A stretch of DNA of 5,391 bases, from the NCBI GenBank assembly GCA_029940245.1, contig JAOZRF010000225.1:1-5391 (forward strand), written 5' to 3'. Below, piece after piece: positions 1 through 5,391 of this stretch (the stretch's first letter is position 1; each line of letters starts with the position of its first letter). The notes beneath the pieces were generated by a model. That model ran no database searches. It was not told the DNA's origin and worked only from the letters and a program-made list of their open reading frames with translations. Made by a program: the position numbers and the translations under genes. The DNA comes from Desulfobacula sp. Lineage in GTDB: Bacteria > Desulfobacterota > Desulfobacteria > Desulfobacterales > Desulfobacteraceae.

Positions 1-24
1 TTTATTGATAAAAACACAATAAAA

Positions 25-43
25 CAAGCCTGACCCCGTCTGC
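25..43 (-). repeat. Possible remnant of a REP-type 'ggggtcagg' element
   Basis: Read on the minus strand this stretch contains ggggtcaggcttg. From memory, short sequences with a ggggtcagg core are scattered between genes in many proteobacterial genomes, often near IS200-like Y1 transposases of the REP-associated (RAYT) kind. Only one copy is visible here, without an obvious partner arm, so this is a tentative resemblance and not a demonstrated repeat. Confidence 0.25.
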
Positions 44-82
44 AAAAATTTAAGATCGAAAGTTGAATAGGTAAATCTTATT

Positions 83-86
83 GAGG
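83..86 (+). promoter_or_regulatory. Ribosome binding site of frr
   Basis: GAGG lies 10 nt before the ATG at 97, a slightly long but workable spacing. It supports that ATG as the frr start. Confidence 0.6.
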
Positions 87-96
87 ACAGATTGTT

Positions 97-654
97 ATGA
101 TAAATGAAGTGATCCAGGAAACCAGAGAAAGAATGGGTAAATCTGAAAAAGCGTTTGAAAAGGAATTATCAAAAGTACGTACGGGCAGGGCATCCCAATC
201 AATACTGGATGGCGTTAAAGTCGATTATTACGGCACGCAGACACCTTTACCGCAAATGGCAACTATATCCATCCCGGAAAGCAGATTAATCACTGTGAAA
301 CCCTGGGATGTCAGTGTAATTAATCAGGTTGAAAAGGCGATTTTAAAAGCCAATCTGGGTTTGACACCGTCTAATGATGGAAAATTGATCAGAATATCAA
401 TACCGCCGCTGACAGAAGAGAGAAGAAAAGAGATTGCAAGAAGTGCGGCTAAAATTTGTGAAGATTATAAAGTAGCCATTCGAAATATCCGGAGAGATTC
501 AAATGAAATATTAAAAGAGCTTCAAAAGGAAGGGGATATTTCAGAGGATGACAGTTTTAAGTCTCAAAAGCTGGTTCAGGAAATCACGGATGGATATATT
601 AATCGGTTAGACGAAATCTTTGGTAAGAAAGAAAAGGAAATTCTTGAAGTTTAA
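97..654 (+). CDS. frr: Ribosome recycling factor
   Basis: Ribosome recycling factor (RRF) works in the cytoplasm with EF-G to split post-termination ribosomes and release mRNA and tRNA. The 185-residue length is the family norm. Visible family motifs are KVRTGRAS (26-33), the domain II region around VDYYGTQTPLPQ (42-53) and SRLITVKPWD (62-71), NLGLTPSNDGKLIR (86-99), PPLTEERRKE (103-112) and the domain I helix IRNIRRDSN (128-136). R129 and R132, important for 50S binding in E. coli RRF, are at the same numbers here. The N- and C-terminal helices form the three-helix bundle (domain I), with residues of roughly 31-104 as the beta-rich domain II. The ATG at 97 is preceded by GAGG and gives the usual N-terminus. 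The 3' end overlaps the start of uppS. frr commonly sits between pyrH and uppS in bacteria, but pyrH is not visible here. Confidence 0.98.
   Translation: MINEVIQETRERMGKSEKAFEKELSKVRTGRASQSILDGVKVDYYGTQTPLPQMATISIPESRLITVKPWDVSVINQVEKAILKANLGLTPSNDGKLIRISIPPLTEERRKEIARSAAKICEDYKVAIRNIRRDSNEILKELQKEGDISEDDSFKSQKLVQEITDGYINRLDEIFGKKEKEILEV
634..638 (+). promoter_or_regulatory. Ribosome binding site deciding the uppS start
   Basis: AAGGA lies within the purine-rich 3' end of frr, 5 nt before the TTG at 644. No comparable Shine-Dalgarno sequence precedes the alternative in-frame TTG at 620, so this site favours 644. It overlaps translated frr codons, so uppS initiation is likely coupled to frr translation (inference). 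Confidence 0.55.
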
Positions 655-1405
655 CTCAACACAAGATGTCCCCCTTAATCCTGAAACACTTCCATTTCAT
701 GTGGCCATTATCATGGATGGCAACGGCAGATGGGCTAAAAAAAGATTGATGAATCGTGTCAAAGGTCATGAACAAGGCACACAAACAGTCCGTTCCATTG
801 TAACCGCCGCAAGAGAGCTTGGCATAGGTATCCTCACCTTATATGCATTCTCTACGGAAAACTGGGCACGACCAAAACTTGAAGTAAAAGCATTAATGAT
901 GCTTTTGAAAAAATTCATTATATCTGAAAGAGAAGAATTTTTAAAAAACCAGATTCGTGTTAATATCATCGGTCAAAAACACAAACTTCCCCTGGACGTT
1001 CAAAAAGAAGTTGACATCACACTGGCGTTGACGGAAAACAACGATAAAATGGTTTTAAATCTGGCATTGAGTTATGGTTCAAGAGAAGAGATTACCACTG
1101 CGGTTAAGCAGATTGCAAAAAAAATAGAATCAAAAGAGTTGAATCCAGAGGATATTACCCAGGATCTTATCTCAAATCACCTTTACACAAAAACAATGCC
1201 TGATCCTGACTTTATTATCCGCACAAGCGGGGAATACAGGTTGAGTAATTTTATGTTGTGGCAGGCTGCATATACTGAAATTTATATTTGCGATACCTTG
1301 TGGCCGGATTTTTCCAGAGATGAATTTATTGAAATATTAAAAAATTATCAAAAGAGGGACCGCCGGTTCGGAAAGGTATCATGCAGCACATCAAACGATG
1401 GATAA
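644..1405 (+). CDS. uppS: Isoprenyl transferase, undecaprenyl diphosphate synthase
   Basis: Cis-prenyltransferase that condenses isopentenyl diphosphate units onto farnesyl diphosphate to make C55 undecaprenyl diphosphate, the lipid carrier for peptidoglycan and surface polysaccharides; it is peripheral to the inner membrane. Numbered from the TTG at 644, motifs are IIMDGNGRW (22-30, catalytic Asp25), GHEQG (41-45), YAFSTENW (67-74), SYGSREEI (143-150) and IIRTSGEYRLSNF (191-203) followed by WQAAYTE. Arg193, Arg199 and Glu212 match E. coli UppS Arg194, Arg200 and Glu213 in the diphosphate and magnesium site. The C-terminus has the usual YQKRDRRFG. No in-frame ATG precedes the catalytic motif, so the start must be a non-ATG codon: TTG 644 gives 253 aa, the E. 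coli length, and has AAGGA 5 nt upstream; TTG 620 would add 8 basic residues and lacks a ribosome binding site. It overlaps frr by 11 nt and cdsA by 25 nt. Confidence 0.95.
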   Translation: MKFNSTQDVPLNPETLPFHVAIIMDGNGRWAKKRLMNRVKGHEQGTQTVRSIVTAARELGIGILTLYAFSTENWARPKLEVKALMMLLKKFIISEREEFLKNQIRVNIIGQKHKLPLDVQKEVDITLALTENNDKMVLNLALSYGSREEITTAVKQIAKKIESKELNPEDITQDLISNHLYTKTMPDPDFIIRTSGEYRLSNFMLWQAAYTEIYICDTLWPDFSRDEFIEILKNYQKRDRRFGKVSCSTSNDG

Positions 1406-2196
1406 CCGCACTTATACTTATCCCCATACTTTTATGGATTATCATTAAGGGCAACGCCTTCCTGTTTTCTGTACTGGTTGCAATAGTTTCCATATCAGCC
1501 TTTCACGAATATTTAAAAATTATTTTCGGAAAAGATGAAGAATCTATTTCCAATACGATAAAGGCTATTTCCTACACTGTTTCAACGGCCATTATTTTTA
1601 GCGCATACAGTGGATCATGGGAGATGCTGTTTTTAGTTCTCGCCTTGAACCTGATGGCCTTATCCATTTTTGTGTTATCAGGGTTTGTCGCCAATCATTC
1701 AATATTTGATATTATTTCCAAGCAAATTTTAGGTGTTTTTTATATTCCGGTTTCCTTATCTCTTTTGATTTTTATTAAAGGACTTGATGGGGGGATTTTT
1801 TGGATTATCTGGCTTTTGATTGTTATTTTTGCCAATGATACGGGTGCATTTTACAGTGGAACCTTTTTGGGGAAAAATGCACTTGCTCCAAACATCAGTC
1901 CCAACAAAACCATTGAAGGATCTTTGGGTGGAATGGCCGCCTCAATGGCTACGGGGTTCATTTTTTGTCAATATTTTTTTAATGATTTGTCCTTGTCGTT
2001 TATCGTCCTCCCTATGTCTTTTATCCTTGCCATTGCCGGACAAATAGGCGATTTGTTTGAATCTGCCATGAAACGTGCATCAAGCATTAAAGAGTCGGGT
2101 CGGATTCTTCCGGGGCATGGGGGAATGCTTGATAGAATAGACGGACTTCTTCTGGCCATTCCTGTTTTGTATGGTTGTCTGGTTTTTCTTTTATGA
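1381..2196 (+). CDS. cdsA: Phosphatidate cytidylyltransferase (CDP-diglyceride synthase)
   Basis: Integral inner-membrane enzyme that makes CDP-diacylglycerol from phosphatidic acid and CTP, the branch point of phospholipid synthesis. The 271-residue protein is mostly hydrophobic, with about eight likely membrane segments (for example residues 8-22, 26-41, 112-133 and 137-152). The conserved region NDTGAFYSGTFLGKNAL (152-168) is followed by SPNKTIEGSLGG (173-184). The C-terminal CDS signature spans 228-254: SAMKR, then IKESG, then LPGHGGMLDRID. It fits the family pattern except that the usual Lys-Asp is Lys-Glu (Glu238); Asp251 and Asp254 are present. The ATG at 1381 lies inside the end of uppS, preceded by GGAAAGG at 1370-1376 (4-nt gap, rather short). 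Its TGA overlaps the dxr ATG. Confidence 0.96.
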   Translation: MQHIKRWITALILIPILLWIIIKGNAFLFSVLVAIVSISAFHEYLKIIFGKDEESISNTIKAISYTVSTAIIFSAYSGSWEMLFLVLALNLMALSIFVLSGFVANHSIFDIISKQILGVFYIPVSLSLLIFIKGLDGGIFWIIWLLIVIFANDTGAFYSGTFLGKNALAPNISPNKTIEGSLGGMAASMATGFIFCQYFFNDLSLSFIVLPMSFILAIAGQIGDLFESAMKRASSIKESGRILPGHGGMLDRIDGLLLAIPVLYGCLVFLL

Positions 2197-3341
2197 AATA
2201 CTTGTCAATATTAGGGTCAACCGGCTCCATCGGTACCCGTGCTCTGGAAATCGTCAGGATGCATCCGGATCGCTTCCAGGTAAAAGCATTGACAGCTGCT
2301 GATAATATAGGCTGTTTTGCCAGGCAGATTGACGAATTTAAACCTGAACTGGTTACAGTTCTGAATGAAAAAAAAGCATTGGAACTTTCCAGGAGTTTAA
2401 AGGGGCCCTGCAGGCCCCAAATTCTGTTTGGTGAGGATGGATATTGTGAAGCCGCCTCCTATGAAAATTCAGACATGGTTATTCTGGCCATGGTGGGTGC
2501 AGTGGGTCTTAAACCCGCCCTTTGTGCCATTGAATCAAAAAAACAGATTGCCCTTGCCAACAAGGAGACCCTGGTCATGGCCGGTGAGATCGTTATGGCA
2601 AAAGCCCTCGAAAATAATGTTTCAATTTTGCCTGTGGACAGTGAACACAGTGCTATCTTCCAGTGTCTCAATGGAAACCGGAAAAAAGAATTGAAAACAA
2701 TATTTTTGACAGCTTCAGGCGGACCTTTTAGAAAAAGGCCTTTTGACACATTCAAAGATATTTCATTAACGGATGCCCTGAATCACCCCACCTGGAATAT
2801 GGGCCATAAAATTACAATTGATTCAGCCACATTGATGAATAAAGGTCTTGAAATTATTGAAGCAGTTCATCTGTTTGACATTAGCCATGAACAAATTCAG
2901 GTGCTTGTACATCCCCAGAGTATTGTTCATTCCATGGTGGGGTATAAAGATGGAACCATCATGGCACAAATGGGACTGCCTGATATGAAGGGGGCGATTT
3001 CCTATGCACTGTCAGAACCTGAACGGCTCGATCTTGACATGGGTTTCCCTGATTTTGCAACTCTGGGTTCGCTGACATTTGAAAACCCGGATATTCAAAA
3101 ATTCCCCTCCCTTTTATTTGCCTTTGAGGCCTGTAAACAAAAGGGGACGCTTCCGGCTGTCATGAATGCTGCCAATGAGGTGGCTGTTTGTGCCTTCCTT
3201 GAAAAGCGCATCGGTTTTTTAGATATTTTTAGAATTATTTCCATTACAATGGAACATCATTCACGGATTGACAATCCTGATCTTTCAGTTATTATTGAAG
3301 CAGATTGCTGGGCACGTGAAAAGGCGCAATCCCAAATATAA
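2193..3341 (+). CDS. dxr: 1-deoxy-D-xylulose 5-phosphate reductoisomerase
   Basis: Cytoplasmic NADPH-dependent enzyme that converts 1-deoxy-D-xylulose 5-phosphate to 2-C-methyl-D-erythritol 4-phosphate, the first committed step of the MEP isoprenoid pathway and the target of fosmidomycin. The product is 382 aa (E. coli Dxr is 398). The N-terminal Rossmann fold begins at once with SILGSTGSIGT (5-15). Other motifs are ALANKETLVMAGE (120-132), PVDSEHSAIFQ (147-157), ASGGPFR (174-180), HPTWNMGHKITIDSATLMNK (198-217) and VHPQSIVHSM (239-248). Metal ligands by alignment to E. coli Asp150, Glu152 and Glu231 are Asp149, Glu151 and Glu220; substrate-site His198 and His246 match His209 and His257. The ATG at 2193 puts the NADPH motif at its normal distance; the in-frame TTG at 2175 would add six residues. 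The start overlaps the cdsA stop as ATGA with no clear Shine-Dalgarno sequence, so translational coupling is likely. Its product ultimately supplies UppS in the same cluster. Confidence 0.97.
   Translation: MKYLSILGSTGSIGTRALEIVRMHPDRFQVKALTAADNIGCFARQIDEFKPELVTVLNEKKALELSRSLKGPCRPQILFGEDGYCEAASYENSDMVILAMVGAVGLKPALCAIESKKQIALANKETLVMAGEIVMAKALENNVSILPVDSEHSAIFQCLNGNRKKELKTIFLTASGGPFRKRPFDTFKDISLTDALNHPTWNMGHKITIDSATLMNKGLEIIEAVHLFDISHEQIQVLVHPQSIVHSMVGYKDGTIMAQMGLPDMKGAISYALSEPERLDLDMGFPDFATLGSLTFENPDIQKFPSLLFAFEACKQKGTLPAVMNAANEVAVCAFLEKRIGFLDIFRIISITMEHHSRIDNPDLSVIIEADCWAREKAQSQI
2402..2418 (+). repeat. GC-rich hairpin inside dxr
   Basis: GGGGCC (2402-2407) and GGCCCC (2413-2418) form a perfect 6-bp GC stem around the loop CTGCA, in an otherwise AT-rich gene. 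The centre also reads as the 8-bp palindrome CCTGCAGG. There is no T tract after it, so it is not a standard intrinsic terminator. It encodes part of the variable surface stretch LKGPCRPQ of Dxr, so it may have no role beyond coding. Confidence 0.4.
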
Positions 3342-3354
3342 AAGTGATATAAAA

Positions 3355-3360
3355 GAGAGG
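3355..3360 (+). promoter_or_regulatory. Ribosome binding site of rseP
   Basis: GAGAGG in the 23-nt dxr-rseP gap, 4 nt before the ATG at 3365. It is a strong match with short spacing. The gap contains no terminator-like hairpin, which supports read-through from dxr. Confidence 0.65.
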
Positions 3361-3364
3361 TTTT

Positions 3365-4435
3365 ATGGGTTATTCTGCTATAGCATTTATTATTGTTATC
3401 GGCATTCTTGTTTTTATCCATGAATTTGGACATTTTATTGCAGCAAGACTATGTGGAGTAGGAGTTGAGGTGTTTTCCCTGGGCTTTGGACCTAAAATTT
3501 TTAAAAAGCAAGTCGGGCGAACCCAGTATTGTCTGGCTGCCATACCTCTTGGCGGATATGTAAAAATGGTGGGAGAAGAACCGGGAGCCACCATTGATCC
3601 CGGGGATATTAACGCTTCTTTTACCCATAAGTCATTGCTGCAAAAAACGCTTATTGTTGCGGCAGGCCCTTTTTTTAATTTTTTTCTGGCCATTTTAATT
3701 TTTTATATTCTTTACCAGTTTTCAGGAATTTATCTGGTTAAACCCATTGTGGGAGAAGTAATGGAAGATTCCCCTGCTCTTACTGCCGGAATCAAAGCAG
3801 GAGATGTAATCAAAGAGATAAATCAGAAAAAAATTGAATCATTTGAAGATATCTCCCGGATTGTCAGTAAAAGCCGGGGCAAACAATTGGATATTATTGT
3901 AGAGCGTAATGGGCGATTTAAAGGCCTGGTTCTTTTCCCTGTTTTAAAACCCGGCAAAAATGTGTTTGAAGAAGAAATTGAAAGATATGTTATTGGTATT
4001 ATTGGTGTCAAAGATTCTTTTCATAAAAGCCTTAACCCATTTGCTGCCATCTGGCGGTCTCTTCAGGATACTTACGGGCTTGTAAAGTTAACCATACTTT
4101 CTGTTGTAAAAATGATCAAAGGCAGCGTGTCTGCAAAAAATCTGGGCGGACCTTTGATGATTGCCCAGATGGCGGGTGAACAGGCAAAGGCAGGTATTAT
4201 GAATTTTGCCTGGTTTATTGCGCTGCTTTCAGTAAACTTAGGTATCATCAATCTTTTTCCAATCCCGGTTTTAGATGGCGGTCACCTGCTGTTTTTTGGG
4301 ATTGAAGCAGTTACAGGAAAATCAGTCAGTGACAAATTGCGTGAAAAATTGATTCAATTTGGCGCAGCAGTTCTTGTCGCTTTAATGGTCTTTGTTTTTT
4401 ATAATGACATTGTAAGAATGTTCAATGGTGGATAA
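3365..4435 (+). CDS. rseP: RIP metalloprotease RseP (site-2 protease family), single PDZ
   Basis: Inner-membrane zinc metalloprotease that cuts transmembrane segments. In E. coli RseP releases sigma-E by cleaving RseA and clears signal-peptide remnants; the substrate here is unknown. The zinc motif HEFGH is at 19-23 in the first membrane segment, and the third ligand is Asp304 in LDGGH, after NLFPIPV. Conserved GFGPKIF (40-46), IPLGGYVKM (60-68) and AAGPFFNF (99-106) are all present. Membrane segments lie at about 5-24, 96-119, 281-302 and 333-350. One PDZ domain is visible at about 124-196 (VGEVMEDSPALTAGIKAGD and onward), whereas E. coli RseP (about 450 aa) has two; at 356 aa this is the shorter single-PDZ form. 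GAGAGG precedes the ATG. No rseA or rpoE gene is in the window. In many bacteria rseP follows dxr, as here. Confidence 0.96.
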   Translation: MGYSAIAFIIVIGILVFIHEFGHFIAARLCGVGVEVFSLGFGPKIFKKQVGRTQYCLAAIPLGGYVKMVGEEPGATIDPGDINASFTHKSLLQKTLIVAAGPFFNFFLAILIFYILYQFSGIYLVKPIVGEVMEDSPALTAGIKAGDVIKEINQKKIESFEDISRIVSKSRGKQLDIIVERNGRFKGLVLFPVLKPGKNVFEEEIERYVIGIIGVKDSFHKSLNPFAAIWRSLQDTYGLVKLTILSVVKMIKGSVSAKNLGGPLMIAQMAGEQAKAGIMNFAWFIALLSVNLGIINLFPIPVLDGGHLLFFGIEAVTGKSVSDKLREKLIQFGAAVLVALMVFVFYNDIVRMFNGG

Positions 4436-4436
4436 T

Positions 4437-5391
4437 ATGATTTGCTGTATTGAGATTGCTCTTAAAAAAGAGTTGAGAGATGCTGAAGCATCCTCTCTGA
4501 TAAAAAAGGCAGACGCTTATTTTGGAATTAAGATTCAAGAGGCGCGATGCATTAATATTGTGACCATTGAGTCAGATCTGGATCTTCATCAACTTGAAGT
4601 GATAAAAGATGAGATTCTCACCAACCCTGTGACCCAGGTTTCAAGTTTAACTCCCCTGGATATTGATTTTAACTTTTGTATCTGGGTCGGGTTCAGACCC
4701 GGTGTAAAGGATAACCCGGGCGCAACTGCAATGGAAGCTGTTCAGGATCATCTGGGGAAAACGTTTGGGTATCATGAGGGTATATATACCTCAAAACGGT
4801 ATTGCCTGAAAGGCGAGACACTTGTTATTGAAGATGTGGAAAAGCTCGCGTCCGAGCTTTTGTCAAACAGCATTATCCAGCAGTTCAAGATTTTTTCCAT
4901 TAAAGACTGGGATAAGGATATAGGCGCTGATGTTAAACCTGCTAAGGTTATCCTTGACCACACGCCCTGTTTTGAGGTTGTCAATATTGACTCAGATGAA
5001 AAGCTTGCAAAGATTTCAGATGAGAGAAACCTGGCATTGAATCCAAGAGATATCCCCGTGATTCGAGAGTATTTTATGGATTCAACCGTATTGGAATCCA
5101 GAAAAGCCGTAGGGCTTGCAGAACCCACAGATGTGGAATTGGAATATATTTCCCAGGCCAGAAGCGATCATTGCAACCATAATACCTTCCAGGGAATTTT
5201 CAGGTACAAGGATATCCTGGGCAATGAGGTGTGTATTGAAAACAGTCTTTTTAAAACCTATATCAAAGAACCCACTTTAAAGCTCAAGGACAAAAAAGAC
5301 TGGGTGGTCTCTGTATTGTGGGATAATGCCGGGGTTGGCAGGTTTGATGATGAAAATAATTATGTGGTTACCGGCGAAACCCATAATTCAA
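4437..5391 (+). CDS. purL: Phosphoribosylformylglycinamidine synthase with tandem PurS-like N-terminus (3' cut by window edge)
   Basis: Likely catalyses ATP- and glutamine-dependent conversion of FGAR to FGAM in purine synthesis. The frame is open from ATG 4437 to the edge: 318 codons are visible and the C-terminus is missing. Residues 4-71 and 80-155 both look PurS-like and align with each other; the second has RPGVKDNPGATA (87-98) and the helix ending ELLSNSIIQ (140-148), matched by EILTNPVTQ (59-67) in the first. The linker region has LNPRDIPVIREYF (201-213) and PTDVELEYISQARSDHCNH (230-248), where SDHC corresponds to the PurL SEHC motif and His245 to its catalytic His. SLFKTYIKEPT (270-280), DNAGVGRF (296-303) and GETHNS (313-318) begin the AIR-synthase-like ATPase domain; the last differs from the common ETHNH. 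The start is 1 nt after the rseP stop, with weak GGTGG at 4427-4431. Whether a glutaminase domain follows or a separate purQ exists cannot be seen. Confidence 0.88.
   Translation, partial: MICCIEIALKKELRDAEASSLIKKADAYFGIKIQEARCINIVTIESDLDLHQLEVIKDEILTNPVTQVSSLTPLDIDFNFCIWVGFRPGVKDNPGATAMEAVQDHLGKTFGYHEGIYTSKRYCLKGETLVIEDVEKLASELLSNSIIQQFKIFSIKDWDKDIGADVKPAKVILDHTPCFEVVNIDSDEKLAKISDERNLALNPRDIPVIREYFMDSTVLESRKAVGLAEPTDVELEYISQARSDHCNHNTFQGIFRYKDILGNEVCIENSLFKTYIKEPTLKLKDKKDWVVSVLWDNAGVGRFDDENNYVVTGETHNS
4475..4497 (+). repeat. Hairpin near the 5' end of purL
   Basis: GAGAGATGC (4475-4483) can pair with GCATC(C)TCTC (4488-4497), with one bulged C and the loop TGAA. It begins about 38 nt into the purL coding sequence. 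It could influence early elongation or mRNA stability, but it has no T tract and may be chance within codons for RDAEASS. Confidence 0.3.

Larger units (their letters stand above)
1..96. other. Leader upstream of frr, no recognised gene
   Basis: No recognisable protein is encoded here. One frame is open from the left edge to a TGA at 31-33 (last residues FIDKNTIKQA); it could be the tail of an upstream gene, but it does not look like PyrH, the usual neighbour of frr, and is too short to assign. A TAAGAT/ATCTTA inverted repeat (51-56 and 75-80, 18-nt loop) lies just before the ribosome binding site and is too weak to call regulatory. I find no convincing -35/-10 pair, so the promoter is probably further upstream. 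Positions 25-43 hold the REP-like piece described separately. Confidence 0.5.

Noticed and set aside
51..80. TAAGAT/ATCTTA inverted repeat before frr as an operator or attenuator
   Set aside because: Only six AT-rich pairs around an 18-nt loop, with no extension on either side; easily due to chance.
1820..2047. 75-codon plus-strand frame inside cdsA
   Set aside because: Out-of-frame shadow over conserved cdsA codons (NDTGAF onward), with no family resemblance.
2175..2192. Earlier TTG start for dxr
   Set aside because: It would add six hydrophobic residues before the standard N-terminus; the ATG at 2193 in an ATGA overlap fits the family and the operon style.
2459..2755. 98-codon minus-strand frame within dxr
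   Set aside because: Antisense shadow of conserved dxr motifs; no independent ribosome binding site or recognisable protein.
3342..3364. Possible terminator or promoter in the dxr-rseP gap
   Set aside because: The 23-nt gap has no hairpin and no -35/-10 pair, only a ribosome binding site.
3670..3685. Two T7 tracts separated by AA in rseP, a possible slippage or phase-variation site
   Set aside because: They encode the conserved GPFFNFF membrane segment in frame; Phe codons in an AT-rich gene explain them, and seven T's is short for phase variation.
4772..5128. 118-codon open frame on the minus strand
   Set aside because: It lies fully antisense to purL, whose plus-strand translation shows clear family motifs; the minus-strand translation is low-complexity Ser/Ile-rich with no recognisable domain.

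Overview
The window is a densely packed, single-direction (+) bacterial housekeeping cluster in the order frr, uppS, cdsA, dxr, rseP, followed by the 5' part of a purL-type gene that runs off the right edge. Every gene is identified from motifs in its translation. Gene order, moderately AT-rich composition, the single-PDZ RseP and the PurS-fused style of PurL suggest a Gram-negative anaerobe of the Desulfobacterota (Desulfobacteraceae-like). That placement is inference, since no taxonomic marker such as rRNA is present.

Layout: positions 1-96 are a non-coding or unrecognised leader, with a short piece resembling a REP-type 'ggggtcagg' element on the minus strand and a GAGG ribosome binding site for frr. 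frr (97-654) encodes ribosome recycling factor. uppS (best start TTG 644, ending 1405) overlaps it by 11 nt. cdsA (1381-2196) overlaps uppS by 25 nt. dxr (2193-3341) overlaps cdsA by 4 nt (ATGA). rseP (3365-4435) follows after 23 nt with its own GAGAGG. purL (4437 to the edge) starts one nucleotide after the rseP stop. No terminator or convincing internal promoter is visible, so the set is probably co-transcribed, likely from upstream of the window.

How the genes fit together: Dxr feeds the MEP isoprenoid pathway. UppS turns the resulting isoprenyl diphosphates into undecaprenyl diphosphate, the lipid carrier for peptidoglycan and O-antigen. CdsA makes CDP-diacylglycerol for phospholipids. 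RseP is an intramembrane protease that in known systems cleaves anti-sigma factors and signal-peptide remnants. Frr recycles ribosomes. The purine gene is the least expected member. Its N-terminus is a tandem pair of PurS-like domains fused to a PurL body, with variant forms of two conserved PurL motifs.

I see no mobile element, CRISPR array, RNA gene or clearly novel multi-gene system. The points worth a second look are the PurSS-PurL architecture and its motif variants, an Asp-to-Glu change in the CdsA signature, and the non-ATG uppS start embedded in frr.
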